Assembly (NCBI GenBank): GCA_023381535.1
Contig: JAMCSN010000039.1
Coordinates: forward strand, 1 to 31,828
DNA length: 31,828 nucleotides
Direction of reading: 5' to 3'
Source of the DNA: Bacteroidota bacterium
GTDB lineage: Bacteria > Bacteroidota > Ignavibacteria > Ignavibacteriales > Melioribacteraceae
The notes beneath the pieces were generated by a model. It saw only the letters and a list, made by a program, of their open reading frames with translations, ran no database searches and was not told the origin of the DNA. Made by a program: the position numbers and the translations under genes. Positions 15,736 through 23,499 of this stretch are shown piece after piece (the stretch's first letter is position 1; each line of letters starts with the position of its first letter).

Positions 15736-17409
15736 ATGTTTGAAAGAGAAATAAAGTTCATTTATGATTTCAATCTGAATAAGATTAATCGGTTAGGTCC
15801 CTACTTTACATTTGAACAATTATCAACAACCGATATCCACCCCGCAATTTTGCATTACATTTCGGCTGAGATAGATTACCTTGTCTTTGAAGACCGCCAG
15901 AACCTTCTGAAAAATTCTGTGTTTGACTATTCCGGTGAAAAAATAAATTATCATTTCAATCAAATTACCTCCGAGCTGAAGAAGACAAAACGATTTTCGT
16001 CCGAGTACATTACCAAGCTGATTCTGCACGCATGTTCATTTACAATAAATTATTTAATTAGACCGAAGTGGACGCTTGCTAAGTTTGTTTTCGACGAAGC
16101 GGATATTAAAAGCACTAACGAAATAAAACAGATTCTGAATTACATCTATTACTATAAATATCTTACCAAAATTCTTATCTCTTACATCAATGCAAAAAAA
16201 ATTCTTTCGATGAACCGTGAAGAATTTGAGGTGCTTCTGAACAAAGCCGACGCATTGGGCGCCGAGAGCTATTTGTCGGCAATAATTTCCAATGCGCTTA
16301 AATCGATGGCGGAGTTTTTCAATATTGGTGAAATAAAAAAATTCAGAGTACCGCTTCCCGCAGTCGAATTGTTCCTTGAAGAGAAAGAATTGCTGCAGCA
16401 TCTTGATGTGTTGAACGCTGAATTCGGCAACGACGAAAACTCAAAATTTAATATGTATGATTACCTGAAAGCTTTGAACAAGGTAATGATCGAGAAAAAG
16501 GAAGAAGCTCCGGTTGTTGAAGAACAAATTCAATTTGAAGGCGAGAAAGAGGTTGAACCGGTTGCGGAAGAAAAAATGACGGAACTCGCCGCACAAGAAA
16601 CCGAAGTTGAAAAAACGGTTGCTTCCGTGCCGGACGATGAAAAACATGAACCCGTTGTAGAAGAAGAACAAGTCAAAGAAGCCGAAGACGTTGAAGAGAA
16701 ATCGGAAATAGAAATTAAGCAGCCGACCAAACTGAGAATTCATGTCGGTGAAGACAACCGAATCGAACCGATATTTGAGGATGAAAAAGTTACGGCTGAA
16801 AATGAAGAAGTGATCGAAGATGAACTTGAAACCGGGGAACAACTGTTGGATAACGGAGAAACCAACGGATCGGATGAAAAATCATTTGAGGAGGAAACAC
16901 TGTTTGCGGAAAATGATTTAGCCGAAGAAAAGTTAGAAGATGAAAGCTCGGAAGTCACGCAGGAATCTCTCGCAAATCATAACATCATTGAAGTTGAATC
17001 CGAGCATGAAACCATTGAGGAAGAGACGCCAAAGGAAGAGATCTCGGTCAGCAAAGATGAATTAACTCCGCTCGAAAGAATAATTCAGATTGAGAAAGAA
17101 AATGAACCGGAAGGCGAATCCATGTTTGACATGTTGAAAGAAAATTTTGTCCAGCATCAACCATCATTGCCGAAGCTTGATCTTGCGGAACTTCTTGAAC
17201 GTAAAGAGATGACAAAAATTATTGAAACAATTTTCGATTACGATATAGAAGATTTTGCAAACACGCTTGAAGAAATATCACTATGCAAAGAACTTGAGGA
17301 CGCACAATCAGTAATAAATCGAACATTGGCAAGCCGTCACATATCACGCAGCACCAAAGAAGCCGAAGCATTCATAACAATCATTTCAGAATTTTTTGAG
17401 CACCGGTAA
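15736..17409 (+). CDS. Hypothetical protein with acidic central linker, upstream of obg
   Basis: A 557-residue protein of unknown function. The first 250 residues are rich in predicted helix (for example YITKLILHACSFTINYLIRP and YYYKYLTKILISYINAKKIL) with no signal peptide. Residues about 255-440 are a long Glu/Asp/Val-rich stretch typical of a disordered linker. The last 90 residues are again helical (LAELLERKEMTKIIETIFDY, then TKEAEAFITIISEFFEHR). It looks like two helical domains on a flexible acidic tether. Its stop is 5 bases before obg, so the two are probably translated from one message. No catalytic motif was found and I cannot name a family. Confidence 0.8.
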   Translation: MFEREIKFIYDFNLNKINRLGPYFTFEQLSTTDIHPAILHYISAEIDYLVFEDRQNLLKNSVFDYSGEKINYHFNQITSELKKTKRFSSEYITKLILHACSFTINYLIRPKWTLAKFVFDEADIKSTNEIKQILNYIYYYKYLTKILISYINAKKILSMNREEFEVLLNKADALGAESYLSAIISNALKSMAEFFNIGEIKKFRVPLPAVELFLEEKELLQHLDVLNAEFGNDENSKFNMYDYLKALNKVMIEKKEEAPVVEEQIQFEGEKEVEPVAEEKMTELAAQETEVEKTVASVPDDEKHEPVVEEEQVKEAEDVEEKSEIEIKQPTKLRIHVGEDNRIEPIFEDEKVTAENEEVIEDELETGEQLLDNGETNGSDEKSFEEETLFAENDLAEEKLEDESSEVTQESLANHNIIEVESEHETIEEETPKEEISVSKDELTPLERIIQIEKENEPEGESMFDMLKENFVQHQPSLPKLDLAELLERKEMTKIIETIFDYDIEDFANTLEEISLCKELEDAQSVINRTLASRHISRSTKEAEAFITIISEFFEHR

Positions 17410-17414
17410 ATTTT

Positions 17415-18401
17415 ATGTTTATAGACTATTCTAAAATATACATTAAAGCCGGAGACGGCGGAGATGGAGCCGTAGCTTTCAGGAGAGAGAAGTATGTTCC
17501 GAAAGGCGGTCCCGCAGGCGGCAACGGAGGAAACGGAGGCAGCATAATTTTTGTTGCTGAGTCCAATCTTTCAACTTTACTTGATTTCCGGTACAACAAA
17601 AAATACAATGCTCAAAACGGCGAGCGCGGCGGCTCATCGCTCAAAGACGGAAAGAGCGGTAAAGATGTTGTAATAAAAGTTCCGGTTGGTACAATCATCA
17701 AAGATTCTGAGACGGAAGAAATTCTGTGCGATCTTGATAAAAACGGGAAAGAATTTGTTGCCGCAAAAGGCGGCAGAGGCGGAAAAGGAAACTCCAACTT
17801 TGCAACGCCGACAAATCAAACTCCGCGCTTTGCAGAGCCCGGCAGACCCGGCGAAGAAAGAAATGTTGTTCTTGAATTGAAGCTGATTGCCGATGTCGGT
17901 ATGGTTGGATTTCCGAACGCAGGTAAGTCAACTTTGATTTCTGTTATTTCTGAAGCCAAACCTAAAATTGCAGATTATCCATTCACCACATTAGAACCGA
18001 ATCTCGGGATCGTGCGTTATAAAGATTATCAAAGTATAACAGTTGCAGATATACCGGGAATTATTGAAGGTGCTCATCTCGGCAAAGGATTGGGCTTGAA
18101 GTTTCTTCGCCATATCGAGCGCACAAAAATTCTTCTCTTGATGATCGACATAACTTCCGAAGATTATGTTAAGGATTACAAAACATTGGTTAACGAACTC
18201 GAAAAATATTCTAAGGTTCTCAGCAAGAAGAAAAAGCTATTGGCATTTACGAAAGCGGATTTGGTTGAAAAGTCCGAGTTGAAAAAAATTAAACTCAGAA
18301 AAATTCCAAATTACCATGGACCGGTCTTGGTCTTTTCTGCTGCAACAAAATTTGGCATTGAGGAATTGCTGGATAGTCTATGGCATCAATTGAAAGACTG
18401 A
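17415..18401 (+). CDS. obgE: GTPase Obg/CgtA
   Basis: A 328-residue essential GTPase that binds the 50S ribosomal subunit and acts in its assembly and in stress control. The N-terminal Obg domain is glycine-rich (GDGGDGAVAFRREK, PAGGNGGNGG, AKGGRGGKGNSNF). The GTPase domain has G1 GFPNAGKST (165-173), the TTLEPNLG switch, G3 DIPGIIEGAHLGKGLG, G4 TKAD and the G5-like SAA. It ends right after the G domain, with no C-terminal OCT domain. The last 22 bases overlap the permease start at 18380. Confidence 0.97.
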   Translation: MFIDYSKIYIKAGDGGDGAVAFRREKYVPKGGPAGGNGGNGGSIIFVAESNLSTLLDFRYNKKYNAQNGERGGSSLKDGKSGKDVVIKVPVGTIIKDSETEEILCDLDKNGKEFVAAKGGRGGKGNSNFATPTNQTPRFAEPGRPGEERNVVLELKLIADVGMVGFPNAGKSTLISVISEAKPKIADYPFTTLEPNLGIVRYKDYQSITVADIPGIIEGAHLGKGLGLKFLRHIERTKILLLMIDITSEDYVKDYKTLVNELEKYSKVLSKKKKLLAFTKADLVEKSELKKIKLRKIPNYHGPVLVFSAATKFGIEELLDSLWHQLKD

Positions 18402-19390
18402 ACCTTAAAAGTTATCTGACCAAGCTCTTATTTTTTTTCGTGATTGCATTTCTCTCTGCTGTAATCGGTTTATGGGCGGGTCCGATAAAGATGAGTCTGA
18501 GCGATGTTTTATCTACAATTTTTTCTTCCGATACAACCAAAACTTATTACCAAATCATTTGGGAAATTAGACTGCCGCGCGTTCTGTTTGCACTTGCTGT
18601 CGGCGGAGGTTTATCGATAGCAGGCGCGGTTTTTCAAGCTATACTTATGAATCCGTTAGCCGAACCTTACATACTCGGCATTTCGAGCGGCGGAACGTTT
18701 GGTGCGGTTCTCTCATTTGTTATCGGCGCATCATTGGTCGGAACGCAACTATTTTCTTTCGCAGGCGCTTTAATTGTAATGATTTTGGTTTTTGTTTTGG
18801 GAAAACGGTTTGGAGAGCTTGAACCGAATGTTTTACTGTTGACCGGAGTGATGATCGGTGCATTCTTCTCCGCAGCAATTCTACTTTTGATGACGCTGTT
18901 AAACGATTCTCTGCGCACCGCCGTTTTTTGGCTTATCGGAAATTTATCGATCGCACCGAAGGAAAATTTAGTTTTCGTTCTGCCGGTTACGCTTATCGTA
19001 AGTTTTATTCTTACAATGAATTCTAATAAGTATAATCTGCTCAGTCTGGGAACGGATACTGCAAAACAACTTGGTGTTAATACTTCTGCAATCAAAAACA
19101 TAACTTACGTTATAACAAGCATAATGATTGGCGCGTTGGTTTCGGTTAGTGGAATAATTGGTTTTGTCGGTTTATTAATTCCGCATGTTTGCAGACTAAT
19201 TTTCGGAACCGATAACAGAGTTGTTTTGCCGGCATCATTTTTTATTGGAGCGGCATACTTAACTCTTGCAGATACGCTTGCGCGCACGTTGGTAGCGCCG
19301 TCGGAATTGCCTGTGGGGGCTATAACGGCGTTAATCGGGGCACCGGTTTTTGTATATCTTCTTAAACAAAAATTCAACGTTAGAATATAA
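18380..19390 (+). CDS. FecCD/BtuC-type ABC transporter permease
   Basis: A 336-residue inner-membrane permease with about ten hydrophobic helices and family motifs (RLPRVLFALAVGGGLSIAGA, NPLAEPYILGISSGGTFGA, GFVGLLIPHVCRLIFG). Proteins of this class move cobalamin, haem or ferric siderophores together with a binding protein and an ATPase. Neither partner gene is adjacent, so the substrate is open; cobalamin is a reasonable guess given the riboswitch-controlled receptor at 9196, but there is no riboswitch here. The ATG at 18380 lies inside the end of obg, with no clear ribosome binding site, which suggests translational coupling. Confidence 0.9.
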   Translation: MASIERLNLKSYLTKLLFFFVIAFLSAVIGLWAGPIKMSLSDVLSTIFSSDTTKTYYQIIWEIRLPRVLFALAVGGGLSIAGAVFQAILMNPLAEPYILGISSGGTFGAVLSFVIGASLVGTQLFSFAGALIVMILVFVLGKRFGELEPNVLLLTGVMIGAFFSAAILLLMTLLNDSLRTAVFWLIGNLSIAPKENLVFVLPVTLIVSFILTMNSNKYNLLSLGTDTAKQLGVNTSAIKNITYVITSIMIGALVSVSGIIGFVGLLIPHVCRLIFGTDNRVVLPASFFIGAAYLTLADTLARTLVAPSELPVGAITALIGAPVFVYLLKQKFNVRI

Positions 19391-19413
19391 CTTTGGAGAG
19401 AGCGGTTTGCCTT

Positions 19414-19445
19414 GCAAGCTAAGCTTGAAGTTTGGAGCTTGAAAC
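19414..19445. repeat. AGCTTGAA short repeat cluster
   Basis: AGCTTGAA occurs at 19422-19429 and 19436-19443 within a run of similar words (CAAGCTAAGCTTG, AGTTTGGAGCTTGAAACT) in the gap between the permease and the tRNA. It resembles in style the iterated words at 9093-9185 and 11326-11362. No terminator was identified in the gap. Confidence 0.4.
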
Positions 19446-19514
19446 TATATATTTATTGCCCGTTTTTAAGATTTTACTCTTGAAACTTGTTTTTTGATTT
19501 GATAAGAAATTTTT

Positions 19515-19588
19515 GGCGAGGTAGCTCAGTAGGTTAGAGCAGTGGAATCATAATCCACGTGTCGGGGGTTCGAATCCCTCCCTCGCTA
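19515..19588 (+). tRNA. tRNA-Met (CAT), elongator type
   Basis: A complete cloverleaf can be drawn: acceptor GGCGAGG/CCTCGCT (G1-U72 wobble), D arm GCTC...GAGC, anticodon stem GTGGA/TCCAC with the loop ATCATAA (anticodon CAT), T arm GGGGG-TTCGAAT-CCCTC, discriminator A. The paired first base and the absence of three G-C pairs in the anticodon stem argue against the initiator tRNA. A CAT anticodon can also belong to tRNA-Ile2 after lysidine modification, so that reading remains open; tilS, which encodes the modifying enzyme, is in this window. CCA is not encoded. Confidence 0.95.
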
Positions 19589-19610
19589 CTTCTAATTAGG
19601 AGTTATAAAA

Positions 19611-19958
19611 ATGTACTCATTATTAATGCTTATATCGGTTTTAGTAGGAATTTTATTAATCATTGTTGTGCTTCTTCAGTCAAGCAAAGGCGGCGGATTA
19701 GCCGGATCGTTTGGAGGCTCAGGTCAATTCGGAACAGTGTTCGGTACGAGAAGAACAGCAGATTTTCTGAGCAAAGCTACATGGTGGCTCGGCGGCGCTT
19801 TAATGGTTTTGGCTGTGGTAATAAATTTATTTTTCTTACCCGGTCAAACAACAAGTGCGCAAAGGGAAAGTATTATTCAAGGCGGCAGACAGCAGGCGGT
19901 ACCAACTGCGCCGGCGCTGCCACAACAGAAACCGCCAACGCAGTCAAATCAAAAATAG
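19611..19958 (+). CDS. secG: Preprotein translocase subunit SecG
   Basis: A 115-residue inner-membrane protein of the SecYEG channel. Two hydrophobic helices (about 2-21 and 57-75) flank the conserved cytoplasmic loop LQSSKGGGLAGSFGGSGQFG with the TRRTADFLSKATW region, the signature of SecG. The tail after residue 80 is a Pro/Gln-rich extension. AGGAG precedes the ATG, 22 bases after the tRNA. Confidence 0.95.
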   Translation: MYSLLMLISVLVGILLIIVVLLQSSKGGGLAGSFGGSGQFGTVFGTRRTADFLSKATWWLGGALMVLAVVINLFFLPGQTTSAQRESIIQGGRQQAVPTAPALPQQKPPTQSNQK

Positions 19959-19966
19959 ATTTTGCG

Positions 19967-19991
19967 AGCCCCTCCGACGAGGGGCTTTCTT
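19967..19991 (+). terminator. Terminator after secG
   Basis: AGCCCCTC-CGAC-GAGGGGCT is a perfect 8-bp stem with a tetraloop, followed by TTTCTT, eight bases after the secG stop. Confidence 0.85.
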
Positions 19992-20053
19992 ATCACTTCA
20001 ATTATGAATTTACTATCTAATATCTCGCAATTTAATTTTCATTCGGGGAGTTT

Positions 20054-20884
20054 ATGAAAAAAGAAAAGAAACCTGTTAAGGCATACAAGAATTTGGAATT
20101 TCTGAATTCTGCCGATGCGCGTACAATTAGAATTTTATCAGAGTTCTATGAACCCAAATCAAGATTCGAAAAGAATCATATTGTTGACACAGTCGTTTTC
20201 TTCGGTTCCGCAAGAATACATTCTAAAAAAGATGCGCTTAAATTATTGAACGAAGCTAAAAAAGATAAGTCGCCGTCTGCTCAGCAAAAGTTTGATCGCG
20301 CCGTGCAGCAGGTTGAAATGTCTAAGTACTATGAGGATGCGGTTAAACTTTCAAAGAGATTGACGGAATGGTCTATGAAGCTTCCGTCGAACGGTAAACG
20401 ATTTATTATTTGCAGCGGCGGCGGACCTGGTATTATGGAAGCGGCAAACAAAGGCGCACGACTTGCGAAAGGTCATACCATAGGCTTGAACATCAGCATT
20501 CCTTACGAACAGTTTGTAAATAAATATGTTGACCCCGCACTAGCATTCGAATTTCATTACTTCTTCATGAGAAAATTCTGGTTCGCATATCTCGCGAAAG
20601 GTTTGGTTGCTTTTCCCGGAGGTTTTGGTACAATGGATGAGTTGATGGAAATGCTGACGCTGGTTCAAACCGATAAAATTTCCAAACCGCTGAAAATAGT
20701 TTTATACGGTGAAAGTTATTGGCGAGAGATTATAAACTTCGACAAAATGATTGCGCACGGCGTGATAAATGCTAGTAACATGAAACTGTTGGATTTTGCG
20801 AGCGATGTGGATGAAGCTTTTCAGAAGATAACGGCACATTTCACAAAACATTATTTGAACAATAATCACAACAGCCATAAATAA
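20054..20884 (+). CDS. LOG-family protein (TIGR00730 type)
   Basis: A 276-residue Rossmann-fold protein of the family once called 'lysine decarboxylase'. It has SGGGPGIMEAANKGA (121-135) and the active-site motif PGGFGTMDE (188-196) of phosphoribohydrolases that cleave nucleoside 5'-monophosphates such as cytokinin ribotides. An N-terminal extension of about 45 residues precedes FFGSARIHS. Family members in bacteria are thought to act on purine nucleotides; the exact substrate here is unknown. GGGGAG lies before the ATG. A terminator shared with rpsU follows at once. Confidence 0.88.
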   Translation: MKKEKKPVKAYKNLEFLNSADARTIRILSEFYEPKSRFEKNHIVDTVVFFGSARIHSKKDALKLLNEAKKDKSPSAQQKFDRAVQQVEMSKYYEDAVKLSKRLTEWSMKLPSNGKRFIICSGGGPGIMEAANKGARLAKGHTIGLNISIPYEQFVNKYVDPALAFEFHYFFMRKFWFAYLAKGLVAFPGGFGTMDELMEMLTLVQTDKISKPLKIVLYGESYWREIINFDKMIAHGVINASNMKLLDFASDVDEAFQKITAHFTKHYLNNNHNSHK

Positions 20885-20915
20885 AAAATCCCCCGTCTTT
20901 GGCGGAGGATTTTTT
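20883..20915. terminator. Two-way terminator between LOG gene and rpsU
   Basis: AAAAAATCC (20883-20891) pairs with GGATTTTTT (20907-20915), and an inner CCG/CGG extends the stem around a small loop. A-rich and T-rich flanks make it work for both convergent genes. It begins inside the LOG stop codon. Confidence 0.85.
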
Positions 20916-20920
20916 CAAGA

Positions 20921-21124
20921 TTAACCTCTTCTATCTCGCAAGGATTGTTCGCGCGAAGCTCTTCGTTTCGACTTAATTGCATCCATTCTCTTTTCGATAG
21001 AGGGCTTGGTGTAAGAAGTTCTTTTCTTGTACTCTTTTAGAATACCGGAACGCTCATATTTTTTCTTAAAACGTTTTAACGCTTTGTCAATATTCTCGTT
21101 CTCTTGAACGGTAATGCCTACCAA
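20921..21124 (-). CDS. rpsU: Ribosomal protein bS21
   Basis: A 67-residue basic protein of the small ribosomal subunit: VGITVQENENIDKALKRFKK followed by KYERSGILKEYKKR and an Arg/Lys-rich tail, the usual S21 layout. The start must be TTG at 21124-21122: reading upstream in frame, a TGA occurs three codons earlier, so no ATG or GTG is available. AGGTG lies seven bases before the TTG. S21 helps initiation by shaping the platform near the anti-Shine-Dalgarno sequence, so a weak start may limit its amount. Confidence 0.95.
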   Translation of the reverse strand: MVGITVQENENIDKALKRFKKKYERSGILKEYKKRTSYTKPSIEKRMDAIKSKRRASREQSLRDRRG

Positions 21125-21200
21125 TGTTTTTCACCTGCCTTCTTTGTTAATTTTTTTGCGTTCCAAACCTAAAGAATTGAGCTGTGAGAATCAAATTAGG

Positions 21201-21475
21201 TTACGCATCTTCATCGGGAGGATTGATAACTAAAACGGGCATTTGGCGTATCTGATTACTTTTTCCGCCACGCTTCCAAGCAAATTATGAAGCAAACCGG
21301 TTCTGCCGTGCGTTGCAATAACTATCAGTTCGGCGTCAACCTCTTTGGCGTAGTTAACAATTTCTTCGTAGTCCATTCCGCGTCTCAGTACCGGAAGAAT
21401 TTTAATCGGCAAGTCTTCTCTTAAATTATTTACTTCATTATCAACATAAGCAGTTATTTCTTCTGCTAATTCCAT
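21201..21475 (-). pseudogene. Universal stress protein remnant, N-terminus lost and 3' frameshift
   Basis: The frame from ATG 21475 gives MELAEEITAYVDNEV, then LPVLRRGMDYEEIVNYAKEV, and the UspA nucleotide-binding signature VIATHGRTGLLHNLLGSVAEKVI. It stops at 21230 after AKCPF. If one C is restored in the CCC run at 21237-21240, the frame continues as CPVLVINPPDEDA to a TAA at 21201, as expected for the last strand of the fold. The family is about 140-150 residues; here the first half, with the start of the ATP site, is absent because the sigma factor gene ends 21 bases upstream. Two lesions point to a decayed gene; the frameshift alone could also be a sequencing error in a homopolymer. Confidence 0.8.
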
Positions 21476-21496
21476 TGCGTTGCACCCGCCGAAATT

Positions 21497-22102
21497 CTAC
21501 TTGGAAGTTTTTTTCTTTGCGACGAATCCTTTGTCTTTGGCGTAATCGTAAAGTTGTGCGTATAGCATTTTGCGTGCTCTATGTAAACGCGAACGAACGG
21601 TGCCGACCGGGATATCAACAAAATCTGCAATCTCTTCGTAAGTAAAACCTTCTATATCGCTAAGAATAATGACGGTTCTGAAGTCCTCTGGTAAATCGGT
21701 TATGGCGCTGGAAATTTCGTCATCCAACAAATTTGTAAATGCGTCTTGTTCATAATGCTGCATTTCAATTTGATCGGATTTTATGTTCTCATAAAAATTC
21801 TGGACATCTTCGTAATCAACTTTATCCGGTTCTTTAGTTTGCTTGCGGTAATCGTTTATATAAGAGTTTTTCAGAATTCGGAACAGCCATGCTTTGCAAT
21901 TGGTGCCTTTTTCAAATTTATCGAAGAAACGGAAAGCTTTTAGAAAAGTCTCTTGCACCAAATCATCCGCATCATCTTCGTCACCGGTCATTCGCAGCGC
22001 AAAATTATAAACCGCATCCATATGAGGGACAGCTTCTTTTTCGAACTCACGGTAACGTTGCTGGAGTTCTTCGTTGGATAATTTATTAGTGATAGCTCGC
22101 AT
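21497..22102 (-). CDS. ECF (group IV) sigma factor
   Basis: A 201-residue sigma-70 factor. Region 2 is seen in VYNFALRMTGDEDDADDLVQ, with ETFLKAFRFFDKFEKGTNCK and AWLFRILKNSYINDYRK. Region 4 is seen in LPEDFRTVIILSDIEGFTYEEI and the recognition helix VPVGTVRSRLHRARKML-like stretch (here IPVGTVRSRLHRA). A spacer of about 35 residues rich in Asp/Glu separates them. It directs RNA polymerase to stress-type promoters. No anti-sigma factor gene follows; the next frame is the stress-protein remnant. No clear ribosome binding site was found before the ATG at 22102. Confidence 0.92.
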   Translation of the reverse strand: MRAITNKLSNEELQQRYREFEKEAVPHMDAVYNFALRMTGDEDDADDLVQETFLKAFRFFDKFEKGTNCKAWLFRILKNSYINDYRKQTKEPDKVDYEDVQNFYENIKSDQIEMQHYEQDAFTNLLDDEISSAITDLPEDFRTVIILSDIEGFTYEEIADFVDIPVGTVRSRLHRARKMLYAQLYDYAKDKGFVAKKKTSK

Positions 22103-22179
22103 AAGCGCGGTTGTCTTTCAAAGAAGGAGTTTTAAGCAAATGAAAATTAAGTAAATATCGATTCAATTAATATCCGAAT

Positions 22180-23403
22180 CTAACCGATATATTTGTTCAA
22201 GAATCCGTTTTTGATTTCAAACTCAGCAATGCCGTTTCGTGATAACTTGAAATCAGCATCATCATCTACCGACAGCAGCTTGTCGGTTTTAATTTCATAT
22301 CCGTGAAAATCATATTCTTCAATTCCGTAAAAAAATGATAAGTCGCCGATTTCTGCTATTGTGCTCTTGTAGAAGAATTTTTTTGTCTGGGCATCCAGCT
22401 TTTTCGTACGCTTGATGCCGACATCAACTGAAAAATTTCTTCCGTTATGATTAAGAGTTAAATTTCTCAGCAGAAGATCGAACAAGAGTTCATTGTTCTC
22501 CGGGATCTCAAAGTAGCCCGTGTAATCTATCTTTTCATAATTCTTTTCAGCGATTGATTGAAACGCGGCAAGCATCGCAACAAAGTTTAACTTTCTAACA
22601 AAATCTTTGTTGTGATCGTCTTTGTAAAAACCGGACTCAATTAAAATTGTGCTGATTCCTTTTTTCGCAAAATTATCTCCGAAGGAACGCGGCTCGTGGT
22701 CATCTTTGTAACGTGCAATCTTCTGCGGTGCAAAAATCGAAAGCGTGTTAAAGATTTCTACGATTACTTGCATGCTTTTTTCGCGCGCATAATTTATACT
22801 CTTCACGTAATCCATAGGCGGTGCAAGGAGCGAGACTGCCGTAGGATTGTTCGTTCTTCCGGCAGTGTAATAACTATTCTGATCGTGTAAGTTGAATCCG
22901 AAATCCGGCTGAATCTTTTCAGCATATTCATACAGTAATTGCGATTCATCCGATTGGAGGCGCGCCGCATCGCGGTTTAAATCGATGTTGAAAGAATTTT
23001 CCCGCTGAAATTTTTCCGCACCGTCGGGATTCAACATCGGGATGAAATGAAAGGTTAGTTTATTCAAAATGCTTTCTTTCAAATCACTAAAAGAATCGTT
23101 CGCAATAAAAAAAATCAACAGATCAAATATTGCAGCCGTTGCCGTCGGCTCATCGCCGTGCATCTGCGACCACGCGAGAACTTTAGTTTTTCCTTTTCCA
23201 AAAACGACGGAATAAATTTCTTTTCGTTCAACGGATTCGCCGATTTTTTCTATTTGAATATTTTTGTGACCACTTAACTCATTCAAAAGTTCCGAAATCT
23301 GTCGGTGCGGAATGAAGTAAGAATCAATTTTCTTTTCTTTGATGGTCTCGTAATGATCGAAAAGCCGGCGGAATAAATCTTTGTCAATCAGATGCGTCTT
23401 CAC
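22180..23403 (-). CDS. M14-family zinc carboxypeptidase
   Basis: A 407-residue metallopeptidase. The zinc ligands are His82 and Glu85 in QMHGDEPTA and His173 in FNLHDQNSYYTAGR; the substrate-binding stretch is PMLNPDGAEKFQRENSFNID with LNRD; the catalytic glutamate is probably Glu256 in ILIESGFY. The C-terminal 110 residues form a separate beta-rich region. There is no signal peptide, so it probably acts in the cytoplasm, unlike many secreted M14 enzymes; the true peptide substrate is not known. It is divergent from the thioredoxin-like gene at 23500, and the gap holds an inverted repeat. Confidence 0.88.
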   Translation of the reverse strand: MKTHLIDKDLFRRLFDHYETIKEKKIDSYFIPHRQISELLNELSGHKNIQIEKIGESVERKEIYSVVFGKGKTKVLAWSQMHGDEPTATAAIFDLLIFFIANDSFSDLKESILNKLTFHFIPMLNPDGAEKFQRENSFNIDLNRDAARLQSDESQLLYEYAEKIQPDFGFNLHDQNSYYTAGRTNNPTAVSLLAPPMDYVKSINYAREKSMQVIVEIFNTLSIFAPQKIARYKDDHEPRSFGDNFAKKGISTILIESGFYKDDHNKDFVRKLNFVAMLAAFQSIAEKNYEKIDYTGYFEIPENNELLFDLLLRNLTLNHNGRNFSVDVGIKRTKKLDAQTKKFFYKSTIAEIGDLSFFYGIEEYDFHGYEIKTDKLLSVDDDADFKLSRNGIAEFEIKNGFLNKYIG

Positions 23404-23429
23404 AATGATTCCTTATTGATTTTCGTTGT

Positions 23430-23467
23430 AGTTTAATACAAATTAAACTAAGATTACTACAAATTAA
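23430..23467. promoter_or_regulatory. Inverted and direct repeats in a divergent promoter region
   Basis: AGTTTAAT-ACAA-ATTAAACT (23430-23449) is a perfect inverted repeat. TACAAATTAA occurs at 23437-23446 and again at 23458-23467, a 21-base period (two helix turns). Read on the minus strand these contain TTAATTTG, close to the TAnnTTTG element, so they may be promoter parts for the peptidase, an operator, or both. Confidence 0.4.
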
Positions 23468-23499
23468 GAAAGATTTATTTTTCTACCTAAGGAGGAACG

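Noticed and set aside
16441..16958. Phe- and Ser-rich minus-strand frames
   Set aside because: Shadows of the Glu-rich linker of the 557-residue protein; the codon pattern of GAA/GAG read backwards gives TTC/CTC repeats.
19559..20020. 153-codon plus-strand frame
   Set aside because: It starts inside the tRNA and runs out of frame through secG and its terminator.
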